Position numbers and translations under genes: made by a program. This document shows positions 8,171 to 16,168 of a DNA stretch of 64,000 bases, in pieces; the first letter of the stretch is position 1, and each line of letters opens with the position of its first letter. The stretch comes from Butyrivibrio fibrisolvens (GTDB lineage Bacteria > Bacillota > Clostridia > Lachnospirales > Lachnospiraceae). The notes beneath the pieces were generated by a model, which searched no databases, was not told the origin of the DNA, and saw only the letters and a list, made by a program, of their open reading frames with translations. The DNA lies in contig NZ_CP146963.1 in assembly GCF_037113525.1 (NCBI RefSeq), positions 2,542,001 to 2,606,000 of the forward strand, given 5' to 3'.

Positions 8171-8803
8171 TCAATCAAACATTGAAACATCTATTCCAAG
8201 GGAACTCAAAATCTTTTTATATCCATCAATATCAGGTAAAAGAATAAAATATCCACTTATCTGAACATCATCAGAAAATTTGTTTTCTATAAGAAGAAGC
8301 TTATCTCCCATAAGTCCGAATTCTATTGCAGGCACAGAAAGAATAGCTCCTGCCATATCAACAGCAACATACGGAACTGAAGGGATCATCTTTAAATTTG
8401 TCATTGTTGCAAGGGAATTAAGATAAGAACCGGTAATGATATTACCAATCTCTTTAAGCGCAGAAAGCTCCATTTCATCAAATGGTTCGTCCTCAGACTT
8501 GTCCTGCATAATAAGTTTGTTGGCAAGATATCTGGCTTCCTTCTGACCTGTAAGGAACATGATAGAGCCATCAACATCGCCTTCCATACGAAGATAGATG
8601 CCGGCCATGATCTGGTCCGCACCACCCATGCAGTCACCAACATCTTTGAACTCAAGAAGCTTTACACTGGGAACTGACATATCAACTTTAGCACCAAGCA
8701 TCTGCGCCAGTGCCGTTGTAGCATTACCTGCTCCGATATTACCAAGTTCCTTAAGCACATCATAGTATTGCTCGGAAAGAGCATCAAGACTTAAATCAGC
8801 CAA
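8171..8803 (-). CDS. cheC: CheY-P phosphatase CheC
   Basis: CheC removes phosphate from CheY-P and cooperates with CheD. Both active-site repeats are visible: LKELGNIGAGNATTAL (E19, N22) and LKEIGNIITGSYLNSL near residue 120. The 210-residue length is normal. Translation starts at a TTG codon, supported by GGAGGGTATATT directly upstream. It lies between cheW and cheD on the same strand. Confidence 0.96.
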   Translation of the reverse strand: MADLSLDALSEQYYDVLKELGNIGAGNATTALAQMLGAKVDMSVPSVKLLEFKDVGDCMGGADQIMAGIYLRMEGDVDGSIMFLTGQKEARYLANKLIMQDKSEDEPFDEMELSALKEIGNIITGSYLNSLATMTNLKMIPSVPYVAVDMAGAILSVPAIEFGLMGDKLLLIENKFSDDVQISGYFILLPDIDGYKKILSSLGIDVSMFD

Positions 8804-9037
8804 AATATACCCTCCTGCTATAAAAACCTAGGATGTAACTAACACATCTAAAACCACCGTTTTTACATTAAAATAAAAGTAAACCAAATATGTACATCTA
8901 AACTATGTTTAGATGTACGGAGTTCATTTATGAACTCCTATGAACTCCTATGAACTCCCATGTACTATATAAAGAGAGATAAAAATATCTCTCTTTATAT
9001 AGTATCACATTTTCATTTTAATTTTAATATTATATCG
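8804..9037. repeat. cheW-cheC gap packed with palindromes
   Basis: Three perfect hairpins and a short direct repeat fill this gap. GTACATCTAAAC / GTTTAGATGTAC at 8891-8917, GGAGTTCAT / ATGAACTCC at 8918-8937, then two more GAACTCC repeats to about 8958, and a 19-bp AT-rich arm pair at 8963-8981 / 8986-9004 with an AAAA loop. cheW is upstream on the transcribed strand. The last hairpin could stabilise or partly terminate the transcript but has no clear T-run. A stretch at 8829-8836 matches the AGGATGTA of the two-hairpin family and may be a remnant. Confidence 0.7.
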
Positions 9038-9523
9038 TTATTCTTTCTTTTCTTTTGCCTGTTCAGGATCAAGGGCAGTCAGATCAAGGATTGATACCAG
9101 TCCGCCTTCGTACTTTCCTACACCGGAGATGAACTTACCGTTGGTCTTCTTGGTCTTTTCATCAAAGGAAAGCTTATCGATGTTGCGTGAGCCGATATTA
9201 AGTACTTGATTAACCTGATCTACGATTATTCCAAGAAGTTCGCCTTCTTCGCCGATCTTAAGGATAATGATACGGCTCTTGTTGGTGATAACATCTTCTT
9301 CCATTCCCATGAGAATACGGATACTCATTACAGGAACGATAACGCCTCGGATATTAAGGACGCCTCTGAAGTAGTCATCAACTTTAGGAACTCTTGTAAT
9401 ATTCTGCATCCTGACTATATTATCGATATACTTGATATCGATACCATACTGCTCGTCAGCAAGCTTGATGATGATATATTGAACGATTTCACCTATATCT
9501 TGGGTATCTCTAAGTGCATCCAT
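9038..9523 (-). CDS. cheW: Chemotaxis coupling protein CheW
   Basis: Adaptor linking chemoreceptors to the CheA kinase. The 161-residue protein is a single CheW domain: ADEQYGIDIKYIDNIVRM near residue 27, VPKVDDYFRGVLNIRGVIVP near 60, and GIIVDQVNQVL near 110, all standard positions. Start supported by GAGGTTAAATC. It is encoded between cheA and cheC, the usual order. Confidence 0.97.
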   Translation of the reverse strand: MDALRDTQDIGEIVQYIIIKLADEQYGIDIKYIDNIVRMQNITRVPKVDDYFRGVLNIRGVIVPVMSIRILMGMEEDVITNKSRIIILKIGEEGELLGIIVDQVNQVLNIGSRNIDKLSFDEKTKKTNGKFISGVGKYEGGLVSILDLTALDPEQAKEKKE

Positions 9524-9564
9524 GATTTAACCTCATGCCGCGAGTGAAACGAGAGGCTAATGGT

Positions 9565-9622
9565 TGGAAGTGATGGAGCTCGCGACACCACTTCCAGAGT
9601 TTGAAATCACATTTTCAAACTC
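9565..9622 (-). repeat. Paired hairpins between cheA and cheW
   Basis: TGGAAGTG at 9565-9572 pairs with CACTTCCA at 9589-9596, and GAGTTTGAAA at 9597-9606 pairs with TTTCAAACTC at 9613-9622. The second hairpin overlaps the stop codon of cheA. There is no T-run, so read-through into cheW is expected; mRNA stabilisation is the simplest guess. Confidence 0.6.
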
Positions 9623-11786
9623 ACCCTCCTATCTGATTGGTATCAAGAATGAGTGCAATTTCGCCATCGCCAAGGATTGTAGCGCCGCTTATGAACTTAC
9701 ACTTCGTCATGTACTTGCCAAGAGGTTTGATAACGATCTCCAGCTGACCCTCAAGTTTATCAATAACGAGACCAACCTGCTGATCACCGCGTTTGGTGAT
9801 AACTACGATCATGTCTTCGTTAGGATCATTTGTAGACTCATTATCAAGAACTTCATTCATTCTGATAAGTCTTGTTACACTACCACGGAGGTTAATAACC
9901 TCTTTATTTGATACAAACTTGATATCCGATACAGGAACATTTTCAATAGACTGAATGGAATCAAGCGGAATAGCATATTTTTCGCCACCAACTTCAACCA
10001 TGAGACCCTGGATGATAGCAAGTGTAAGAGGAAGTCTTATGATCCATGTGGATCCTTCTCCGAGCTTAGTATTTACTGTTACTGTACCGGAGAGAGATTC
10101 AACCTTACTCTTAACAACATCAAGACCAACGCCTCGGCCTGAAATCTCGGAAACCTGCTTGGCAGTTGAGAATCCAGGATGGAAAAGAAGTTCTACCGCC
10201 TGCTGCTCTGTAAGAACATCAGCTTCTTCACGGGTCATGATACCCTTTTCAACAGCCTTATTTCTTACTATGTTGGCATCTATACCATTACCATCATCAC
10301 CAACCTCGATAACAACTGAGTTACCATCCTGATAAGCATGAAGGAAAATTTGTCCTGTCTCATCCTTGCCACGGGCAAGTCTTGTCTCAGAATCTTCGAT
10401 ACCATGGTCGGCACTGTTTCTGAGAAGGTGCATCAAAGGATCACCGATCTCATCAACAACGGTACGGTCCATTTCTGTCTCTTCACCGGTCATGGTCAGT
10501 TCCATCTTCTTACCAAGAGCCTTTGTAAGATCTCTGATCATACGAGGGAACTTCTGAAGTACTGATTCGATAGGAACCATTCGAACTTTCATGACTGATT
10601 CATGAAGGTTGGTTGTTACTGATTCAAGATATTCTATCTGTTCAGTAACATTACTGTTCTGAATTCCTGCTGACTCAGTTGCAGAGATAAGTGAGTTCTT
10701 TGCAATGATAAGCTCTGATACCTGGTTCATAAGGGAATCGAGCTTTTCTGTATCAACACGAATTGTTCTTGATACAACAGGCTTTCCTGCAGGTTTCTTA
10801 GCATCAGCAGCTTTGCCAGCTTCAGCAGGCTTTGCTGCAGGCGCTGGTGCCGGAGCTGCGGCTGCAGGTGCAGGTGCAGGAGCAGGTGCCGCCGGAGCTG
10901 CTGGTGCCGGAGCCGCTGCTGCAGGTGCGTTTTCTGCTGCTGGTGCAGGAGCAGGTGCATCAGGATCAAATTCACCTATTTCAACCGATTCAATTTCAGA
11001 TACATTCTTGGCGATTTCTGAAACTTTCTCGACATCCTCAGTATCAGTAATAACAATAAGTGAGAAAACAAAATCAAATTTCTCATCTTCGATATCCTGA
11101 TTGCTGGGGTCAGAAGCAACAACTTCGCCGATATCTTCCAGACCTTTAACTACAAGGAAAGCTCTGGCAGCTTTTAACAGACAGGTATCCTGAATCTTGA
11201 CCGTAAGACCAAATACCTTACGGCTGTCAGCAATACCCTTTTTGATAGCCTCTTTGGCTGTATCATCAAGAGGAATAAGATGCCAATCACCATGAGGAAC
11301 TGCAGGTTCTGCTGAAGAAGCAGGTGCTGCAGCTGCGGGTGCGCCTTCTGCTGCAGGTGCTGCAGGCGCTGATGCGGGTGCTGCCCCGCCTCCTCCGCCA
11401 GACTTGCCGGCACGAATATCTGCAAGAGCCTGAATAAGGTCTGCATTTTCTTCCGTACCTTCATCCTGTGAAGATTCGATATTATCAACATATTCCTGAA
11501 CCGCGTCAAGGCATTTGAACAGGGTATCAGTCATATGTGTGTCAACTTTTAAAGTACCATTACGCACATCAGAAAATACATCTTCCATGTCATGGGTCAG
11601 CTGCTGCATGCGCTTATAGCCCATGGTTCCTGCCATACCCTTCATGGAATGTGCCGAACGGAATATCTCATTGACACAATCTTCGTTGGTAGGATCATCT
11701 TCCAGAGTCATAATAGCATCGTTCAGAGTCTGGATATGTTCCTTAGCTTCATCAAGAAACACGCCTAGATATTGGGAAGTATCCAT
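9621..11786 (-). CDS. cheA: Chemotaxis histidine kinase CheA
   Basis: Central chemotaxis kinase, phosphorylating CheY and CheB. Domains in order: HPt/P1 with phosphoacceptor H46 in IFRSAHSMKGMAG; a Pro/Ala linker; P2 (about residues 165-275); a second, very long Pro/Ala linker (about 277-340); P3 dimerisation helices (RTIRVDTEKLDSLMNQVSEL); P4 kinase with LLRNSADHGIED, VGDDGNGID and STAKQVSEISGRGVGLDVV; and a CheW-like P5 domain at the C-terminus. At 721 residues it is typical. GGAGGGTAATAAAAC precedes the ATG. The Ala/Pro linkers have GC-rich codons unlike the surroundings and are probably length-variable between strains. Confidence 0.98.
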   Translation of the reverse strand: MDTSQYLGVFLDEAKEHIQTLNDAIMTLEDDPTNEDCVNEIFRSAHSMKGMAGTMGYKRMQQLTHDMEDVFSDVRNGTLKVDTHMTDTLFKCLDAVQEYVDNIESSQDEGTEENADLIQALADIRAGKSGGGGGAAPASAPAAPAAEGAPAAAAPASSAEPAVPHGDWHLIPLDDTAKEAIKKGIADSRKVFGLTVKIQDTCLLKAARAFLVVKGLEDIGEVVASDPSNQDIEDEKFDFVFSLIVITDTEDVEKVSEIAKNVSEIESVEIGEFDPDAPAPAPAAENAPAAAAPAPAAPAAPAPAPAPAAAAPAPAPAAKPAEAGKAADAKKPAGKPVVSRTIRVDTEKLDSLMNQVSELIIAKNSLISATESAGIQNSNVTEQIEYLESVTTNLHESVMKVRMVPIESVLQKFPRMIRDLTKALGKKMELTMTGEETEMDRTVVDEIGDPLMHLLRNSADHGIEDSETRLARGKDETGQIFLHAYQDGNSVVIEVGDDGNGIDANIVRNKAVEKGIMTREEADVLTEQQAVELLFHPGFSTAKQVSEISGRGVGLDVVKSKVESLSGTVTVNTKLGEGSTWIIRLPLTLAIIQGLMVEVGGEKYAIPLDSIQSIENVPVSDIKFVSNKEVINLRGSVTRLIRMNEVLDNESTNDPNEDMIVVITKRGDQQVGLVIDKLEGQLEIVIKPLGKYMTKCKFISGATILGDGEIALILDTNQIGG

Positions 11787-11849
11787 GTTTTATTACCCTC
11801 CTTGAAGAGTTAATAACCGGAATGTAGGCGTGATTTCTTAACAAAGTCG

Positions 11850-11936
11850 GGAGTTATAGCACTTCGTGCTATAACTCCTCCGGACATGAGAACCCAGTTC
11901 TCATGTCCAGAGTTAGAAAGCTTCGCTTTCTAACTC
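11850..11936 (-). repeat. Three consecutive hairpins between cheB and cheA
   Basis: Arms at 11850-11862/11866-11878 (loop TTC), 11882-11893/11897-11908 (loop CCA) and 11910-11921/11925-11936 (loop TTC), each 12-13 bp and perfect. The third overlaps the cheB stop codon at 11930. No T-run follows, so these are unlikely to be strong terminators. Spaced 1-4 nt apart, they form a compact array. Confidence 0.8.
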
Positions 11937-13015
11937 ACCCCTACATTCATTACTATTTCCTGTGCGATCTTATCCAGCGATACTACCTGATTGGATAATC
12001 CGGCAGTTGCTACAGCTCTGGGCATACCATAAACTGTACAGGATTCTTCATCCTGTGAGATAACATGCACTTTTTTACTAGCTTTAAGGTTCTTGATTCC
12101 TTCTGTGCCATCAGCACCCATTCCTGTCATGACTACACATACAACTTCATCATAAGGTGAGTTTGCAAGTGATTCGTACATGAAGTTGGCACTTGGTTTA
12201 ACGCCTTCTCTTGTAGGACCATCTTTAAAATGGATAACCAGCTTACCGGAAGGATTCTTCTCTATGTGCATATGTACACCGCCCTTGGCGATGTATACGG
12301 TTCCTTTCTGAAGCTCATCACCTTCTGCTGCTTCCTTGACTGATATCTCAGAAAGAGAGTCAAGACGAGCAGCAAGGGAAGCCGTGAAACCGACCGGCAT
12401 ATGCTGCACCAAAACAACTGGTGCTTTGAGATTTTTTGGAAGCTTTGGTATAACCGCCTGAAGGGCTCTAGGACCGCCTGTAGAAGAAGCTATAGCGACG
12501 ATCTTATTGCCTGATATGCTGGCTGTACTTTTCTGAACAGCCTGCATGATCTGCTTATCAATTTTTTTATCGGCGGGTTTTTCAGTTTTATTAACACTTA
12601 CGATAGTAGGCAGCTTTGAAATGCTTACGCTCCAAAGGGTTGAAAGAAATTCCTTGGTGAAATCCTCTCCTTTGCAGGCAGAAGCTCTGTCAGGTTTATG
12701 AACGAAGTCTATAGCTCCAAGATCCAGAGCATCCATTGTGACCTTCGCACCTTCCATGGTATCCGTAGAAGCCATCATAGTGCGTATTCTGATCTTTTCT
12801 TCGTTCAATTTCTGAAGAAGCTCAATTCCGTTCATCTTAGGCATGTTAACGTCGAGAACCATGACATCATAAGAGTTGGACTGCCTCAGCATTTCAAGCG
12901 CTTCAACACCGTCTCTTGCGGTAGCTTCCACATGAAATTTTGAATCTGAATTAATGATATCACTGAGAACGCTTCTCATAAGTGCAGAGTCATCAACTAA
13001 GAAAATTTTTTTCAT
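11930..13015 (-). CDS. cheB: Chemotaxis response regulator methylesterase CheB
   Basis: Removes methyl groups from chemoreceptors when phosphorylated. The receiver domain has acidic D8-D9 and phosphoacceptor D55 (VMVLDVNMPKMNG). The C-terminal methylesterase domain carries the serine motif VAIASSTGGPRAL, VLVQHMPVGFTASLAARLD and the GMGADGTEGI aspartate motif. The linker between the domains is Lys-rich. It lies between the PilZ gene and cheA. No cheR is present in the window, so the matching methyltransferase must be encoded elsewhere. Confidence 0.97.
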   Translation of the reverse strand: MKKIFLVDDSALMRSVLSDIINSDSKFHVEATARDGVEALEMLRQSNSYDVMVLDVNMPKMNGIELLQKLNEEKIRIRTMMASTDTMEGAKVTMDALDLGAIDFVHKPDRASACKGEDFTKEFLSTLWSVSISKLPTIVSVNKTEKPADKKIDKQIMQAVQKSTASISGNKIVAIASSTGGPRALQAVIPKLPKNLKAPVVLVQHMPVGFTASLAARLDSLSEISVKEAAEGDELQKGTVYIAKGGVHMHIEKNPSGKLVIHFKDGPTREGVKPSANFMYESLANSPYDEVVCVVMTGMGADGTEGIKNLKASKKVHVISQDEESCTVYGMPRAVATAGLSNQVVSLDKIAQEIVMNVGVS

Positions 13016-13045
13016 ATTTGCGCCTACTTTCTTACGTTTATTCGT

Positions 13046-13762
13046 TTATGTGCGTCGCATTAATTTACGTTCTTCTTCAAAGATGTAGTGGATTATATCT
13101 TCCCGATCATCTTCATCTATATTGGTATACTTAACCCTGTGCTCGAAACTTCCCTGCTTGTTTTCAAGCTCTCTTGTTTTAAGTATCTGCCCGATGATCC
13201 TGTAATCCTTGGGACTGCCTCTTTGAGGAAGCTGGTAACAGATGAATATCCTGGTATTTTCATCGAACCTTTCCGAAGATATGAACCTGATACCGCCACC
13301 GCTTATATCGACAATCATTCCTTTCTCCATAGGTTCATCATTATCAAGTGAAAAGAATGGATTATCCCTGATCGTTAGTTCTTCATCCTGCGTCAGATTC
13401 CTGAATTTGAAATTTATCGCGCAGCTGAAACGGTAATATTCTCTTCTTTGGAGTTTTGATAAAGGACTCGTGAGCTCCAGCGTCAGGATATACATATTAT
13501 TGGACCTGTATCTGTCCTCGACCCGTCCATTACACTGGAACAGTCCCTTATCAGAATAAAAAACTATAGTATAAGTGCCGTCTACTGGAAGGAGCTGCAG
13601 CTGCCCTTTTTCCATGGGCATCATGACATCGATCTTCTCTTCTGAGAGGATGTCATAGATCTTACTTGCATATGACTTTCTCTCATTGCTCGAGTCAGTA
13701 AAATTGCTGGTATACGTCTGAAGTTCTATTCTGTTTCCCGGTATTATGTAATCAGATAGCAT
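13046..13762 (-). CDS. PilZ-domain c-di-GMP binding protein with YcgR-like N-terminal domain
   Basis: The 238-residue protein has an N-terminal beta-rich domain of YcgR type (about 1-95) and a C-terminal PilZ domain with both c-di-GMP motifs: RxxxR within QRREYYRFSC near residue 107, and DxSxxG as VDISGGGIRF near residue 153. Proteins of this architecture slow flagellar rotation in other bacteria by contacting the stator or rotor. Its placement within the motility cluster, one base after flhG, supports that role; the diguanylate cyclase at 58.8 kb could supply ligand, which is an inference. Confidence 0.88.
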   Translation of the reverse strand: MLSDYIIPGNRIELQTYTSNFTDSSNERKSYASKIYDILSEEKIDVMMPMEKGQLQLLPVDGTYTIVFYSDKGLFQCNGRVEDRYRSNNMYILTLELTSPLSKLQRREYYRFSCAINFKFRNLTQDEELTIRDNPFFSLDNDEPMEKGMIVDISGGGIRFISSERFDENTRIFICYQLPQRGSPKDYRIIGQILKTRELENKQGSFEHRVKYTNIDEDDREDIIHYIFEEERKLMRRT

Positions 13763-13763
13763 G

Positions 13764-14696
13764 TCATCCTTTCGTGCCGCTTACGGCCTCAGCTGTAGTA
13801 GATTCAAGTTTTCTGCTCTTTATAATATGAGAAAAGAAAGCTGCCATTCCTCTGGGCTGAACCTCCGGTTCTGTTCCCGGTCCGCCCATAAGTTTTTTTG
13901 CAATACTTTCAAACGACCTTACCGACTTTGCATTCGGAAAAGCAATCGACACCGGCGATTGCTGCATAACAGCGTTTGAAAGCTGTTGGTCTTGCGGAAT
14001 AGAGCCTAGATACGTAAGGGGAAGCTTTAAGTACCTTGTAGAAACGGCACTTAGCTTATGATAAAGCTGCTCGCCCTCCGCTTCTGAGCTCACTCTGTTT
14101 GAAACCGTTTTAATTACTGTATCCTCCCTGCTAAATCTGGGATGGTGATTAAGCGCTTTAAGAAGTGAATAGGAATCGGTGATCGATGTAGGCTCCGGAG
14201 TAGTCACAAGGATGATCTCACCACTTGCAACTAAAAACTCCAAAACGGCATCAGAAATTCCAGCTCCCGTATCCACAATTATTGTATCGGCTATTGCATC
14301 GAGTTCCGCAAGATTAACTATTATATAAACAAGATAATCTCTTGAAAGGTTATACATGCCCGAAATGCCGGAACCGCCAGAAATAAAGCCAACTCCCATT
14401 GGTCCCCAGGTTATAACCTCTTTAATATTTTTTCCCTGATAGATAAGATCGCAAAGATTATGTTTGGGAACTGTACCAAACATGATCTCGATATTGGCAA
14501 GTCCAAAGTCTGCATCAAGGATTATGACTCTCTGCCCCATCTTGCGAAACTGAATAGCCAGATTGATGGCCACATTGCTCTTACCAACGCCGCCCTTACC
14601 GCTTGTAACAGTAATAACTCTGGCAAGGGGCCTGTTAGACTTTGTAGAATTGGCGTTTTTTATTATATTTCTAAGCTGCGTTGCCTGATCCTGCAT
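13764..14696 (-). CDS. flhG: Flagellar number regulator FlhG (MinD-like ATPase)
   Basis: ParA/MinD family ATPase that works with FlhF to control number and position of flagella. The N-terminal MQDQATQLRNII contains the DQAxxLR motif that stimulates the FlhF GTPase. The deviant Walker A is SGKGGVGKSNVAINLA, followed by IILDADFGLANIEIMFG and the Walker B-like IIVDTGAGI. Length 310 is normal. It follows flhF by 71 nt and abuts the PilZ gene. Confidence 0.94.
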   Translation of the reverse strand: MQDQATQLRNIIKNANSTKSNRPLARVITVTSGKGGVGKSNVAINLAIQFRKMGQRVIILDADFGLANIEIMFGTVPKHNLCDLIYQGKNIKEVITWGPMGVGFISGGSGISGMYNLSRDYLVYIIVNLAELDAIADTIIVDTGAGISDAVLEFLVASGEIILVTTPEPTSITDSYSLLKALNHHPRFSREDTVIKTVSNRVSSEAEGEQLYHKLSAVSTRYLKLPLTYLGSIPQDQQLSNAVMQQSPVSIAFPNAKSVRSFESIAKKLMGGPGTEPEVQPRGMAAFFSHIIKSRKLESTTAEAVSGTKG

Positions 14697-14767
14697 ACAC
14701 TATCCCCCGGCTTTATATACGAGATAAGCTCCGTCTATCTCCAGGAACAAATATCGTCTTATGATAT

Positions 14768-16144
14768 TTATTTCTTTTTGCCACCAAGAAGGTTCTTTAC
14801 GACTCTCTGTGCGTCAAATACCGCGATATCATCAGGTACATTCTGGCCATTTGTGATATAAGACATCGGCGCGCCGGTATGGAGCCTTAGATTATAAAGA
14901 TTGCCCACAGCATTTGTTTCATCCATCTTGGTGAAAATAAGCTTGTAATCAAAGTCCTCTTTATAGTTATCAACTATCTCTAAAAGATCACGATACTTGG
15001 TAGATGCACTCATAACAAGGAAAGTATCCGTATCCATCTTTTCCTTAAGAGCCTTTACATAACTCCCAACTTCACTTCTTTGCTCTTCGTTATGAATGGA
15101 GTGCCCTGCTGTATCTACCATAATGTAGTCCATATCGCTAAAATCATCTGCAGCTTTCTTTATATCATCAACACTGTAGATAACCCTGAATGGGATCTCC
15201 AGTATTGAGGCATAGGTACGAAGCTGTTCTGCGGCTGCTATCCTGTAAGTATCAACCGTAATAAGAGCAACCTTCTTGTGTTCAACTACAGTAAGCTTTG
15301 ATGCGAGCTTTGCTATAGTCGTAGTCTTGCCAACACCTGTAGGTCCTATGAAGATCTCAGCTTTGACACCATTTTCAGAAGGCTTTATCTCCTCGGGATT
15401 ACCAAATTTAAGGATCATCTTCTGATATACATTGCTAAGGAAGTATTCAAGCGGAACTCCTGGCTTTGCAAATCTCTCGACTTCGTCGGTCAGGTCATTT
15501 ACATAGTGCTCGTCAACTTCATTTTCGATCATTGTGTTATAAAGGAGTTTGATAAAAGAAAGAGTCTCTTCCGGGATCGTATCATCCTTAGCATGGACAA
15601 CGACGTTATCGCCCTTATCATCAGACGCATTAGATGCTTCGTTTTCTTTTTGCGGACGCACGATATTTTTTTCCAAAAGAGAATGCAGTGAATCAAGCTT
15701 TTCTTCTATGACAGAACTTGACGGAGTCACAGTAACTCCGGGTCTTTCAAGGACAACAGAAGAAGCCGTTGCATTCTCGGCTACAACAGCATTTATATCT
15801 GCGATTTTTGAAGATGTGCTGCTACCACCAACTTTAAGCGGAGGCAGAACGCCTGACTGAGAAGCTTTGATAAGCTTTTTAGACGGATCCACAGTTTCTG
15901 AAGGCTTGCTGTCAGACTGTTCAGGTGTGATAGTACTCTTTTTGGGGCGCACGATCTTATCAGCAAGATCAGGTTCTTCTTCCAGTGCAACCGTCACCTC
16001 TGTCTTAGGTTTTTGGAAAAAAGACCAAAAGCCAACCTTTCGTACAGGTCGTACATTCATCACTACGATACCTGCACCAAGTTCCTCTCTCGCCTGCTCT
16101 GTGGCATCTTCTTCTGTTTTACCAACAAACTTCTTGATGATCAT
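14768..16144 (-). CDS. flhF: Flagellar biosynthesis SRP-like GTPase FlhF
   Basis: SRP-type GTPase that marks the site of flagellar assembly. It opens with the FlhF-typical MIIKKFVGKTEEDATEQARE, has a variable basic/acidic B domain (about 60-200), an N domain and the G domain with GPTGVGKTTTIAKLA, DTYRIAAAEQLRTYA, VDTAGHS and TKMDETNAVGN. I placed the start at the ATG at 16144 because homologues begin MIIKKF; an in-frame ATG five codons earlier (16159) lies too close to the flhA stop to have its own site. It follows flhA with a 24-nt gap. Confidence 0.94.
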   Translation of the reverse strand: MIIKKFVGKTEEDATEQAREELGAGIVVMNVRPVRKVGFWSFFQKPKTEVTVALEEEPDLADKIVRPKKSTITPEQSDSKPSETVDPSKKLIKASQSGVLPPLKVGGSSTSSKIADINAVVAENATASSVVLERPGVTVTPSSSVIEEKLDSLHSLLEKNIVRPQKENEASNASDDKGDNVVVHAKDDTIPEETLSFIKLLYNTMIENEVDEHYVNDLTDEVERFAKPGVPLEYFLSNVYQKMILKFGNPEEIKPSENGVKAEIFIGPTGVGKTTTIAKLASKLTVVEHKKVALITVDTYRIAAAEQLRTYASILEIPFRVIYSVDDIKKAADDFSDMDYIMVDTAGHSIHNEEQRSEVGSYVKALKEKMDTDTFLVMSASTKYRDLLEIVDNYKEDFDYKLIFTKMDETNAVGNLYNLRLHTGAPMSYITNGQNVPDDIAVFDAQRVVKNLLGGKKK

Positions 16145-16168
16145 AGGCTCTTTTCCCATCTATATTGG

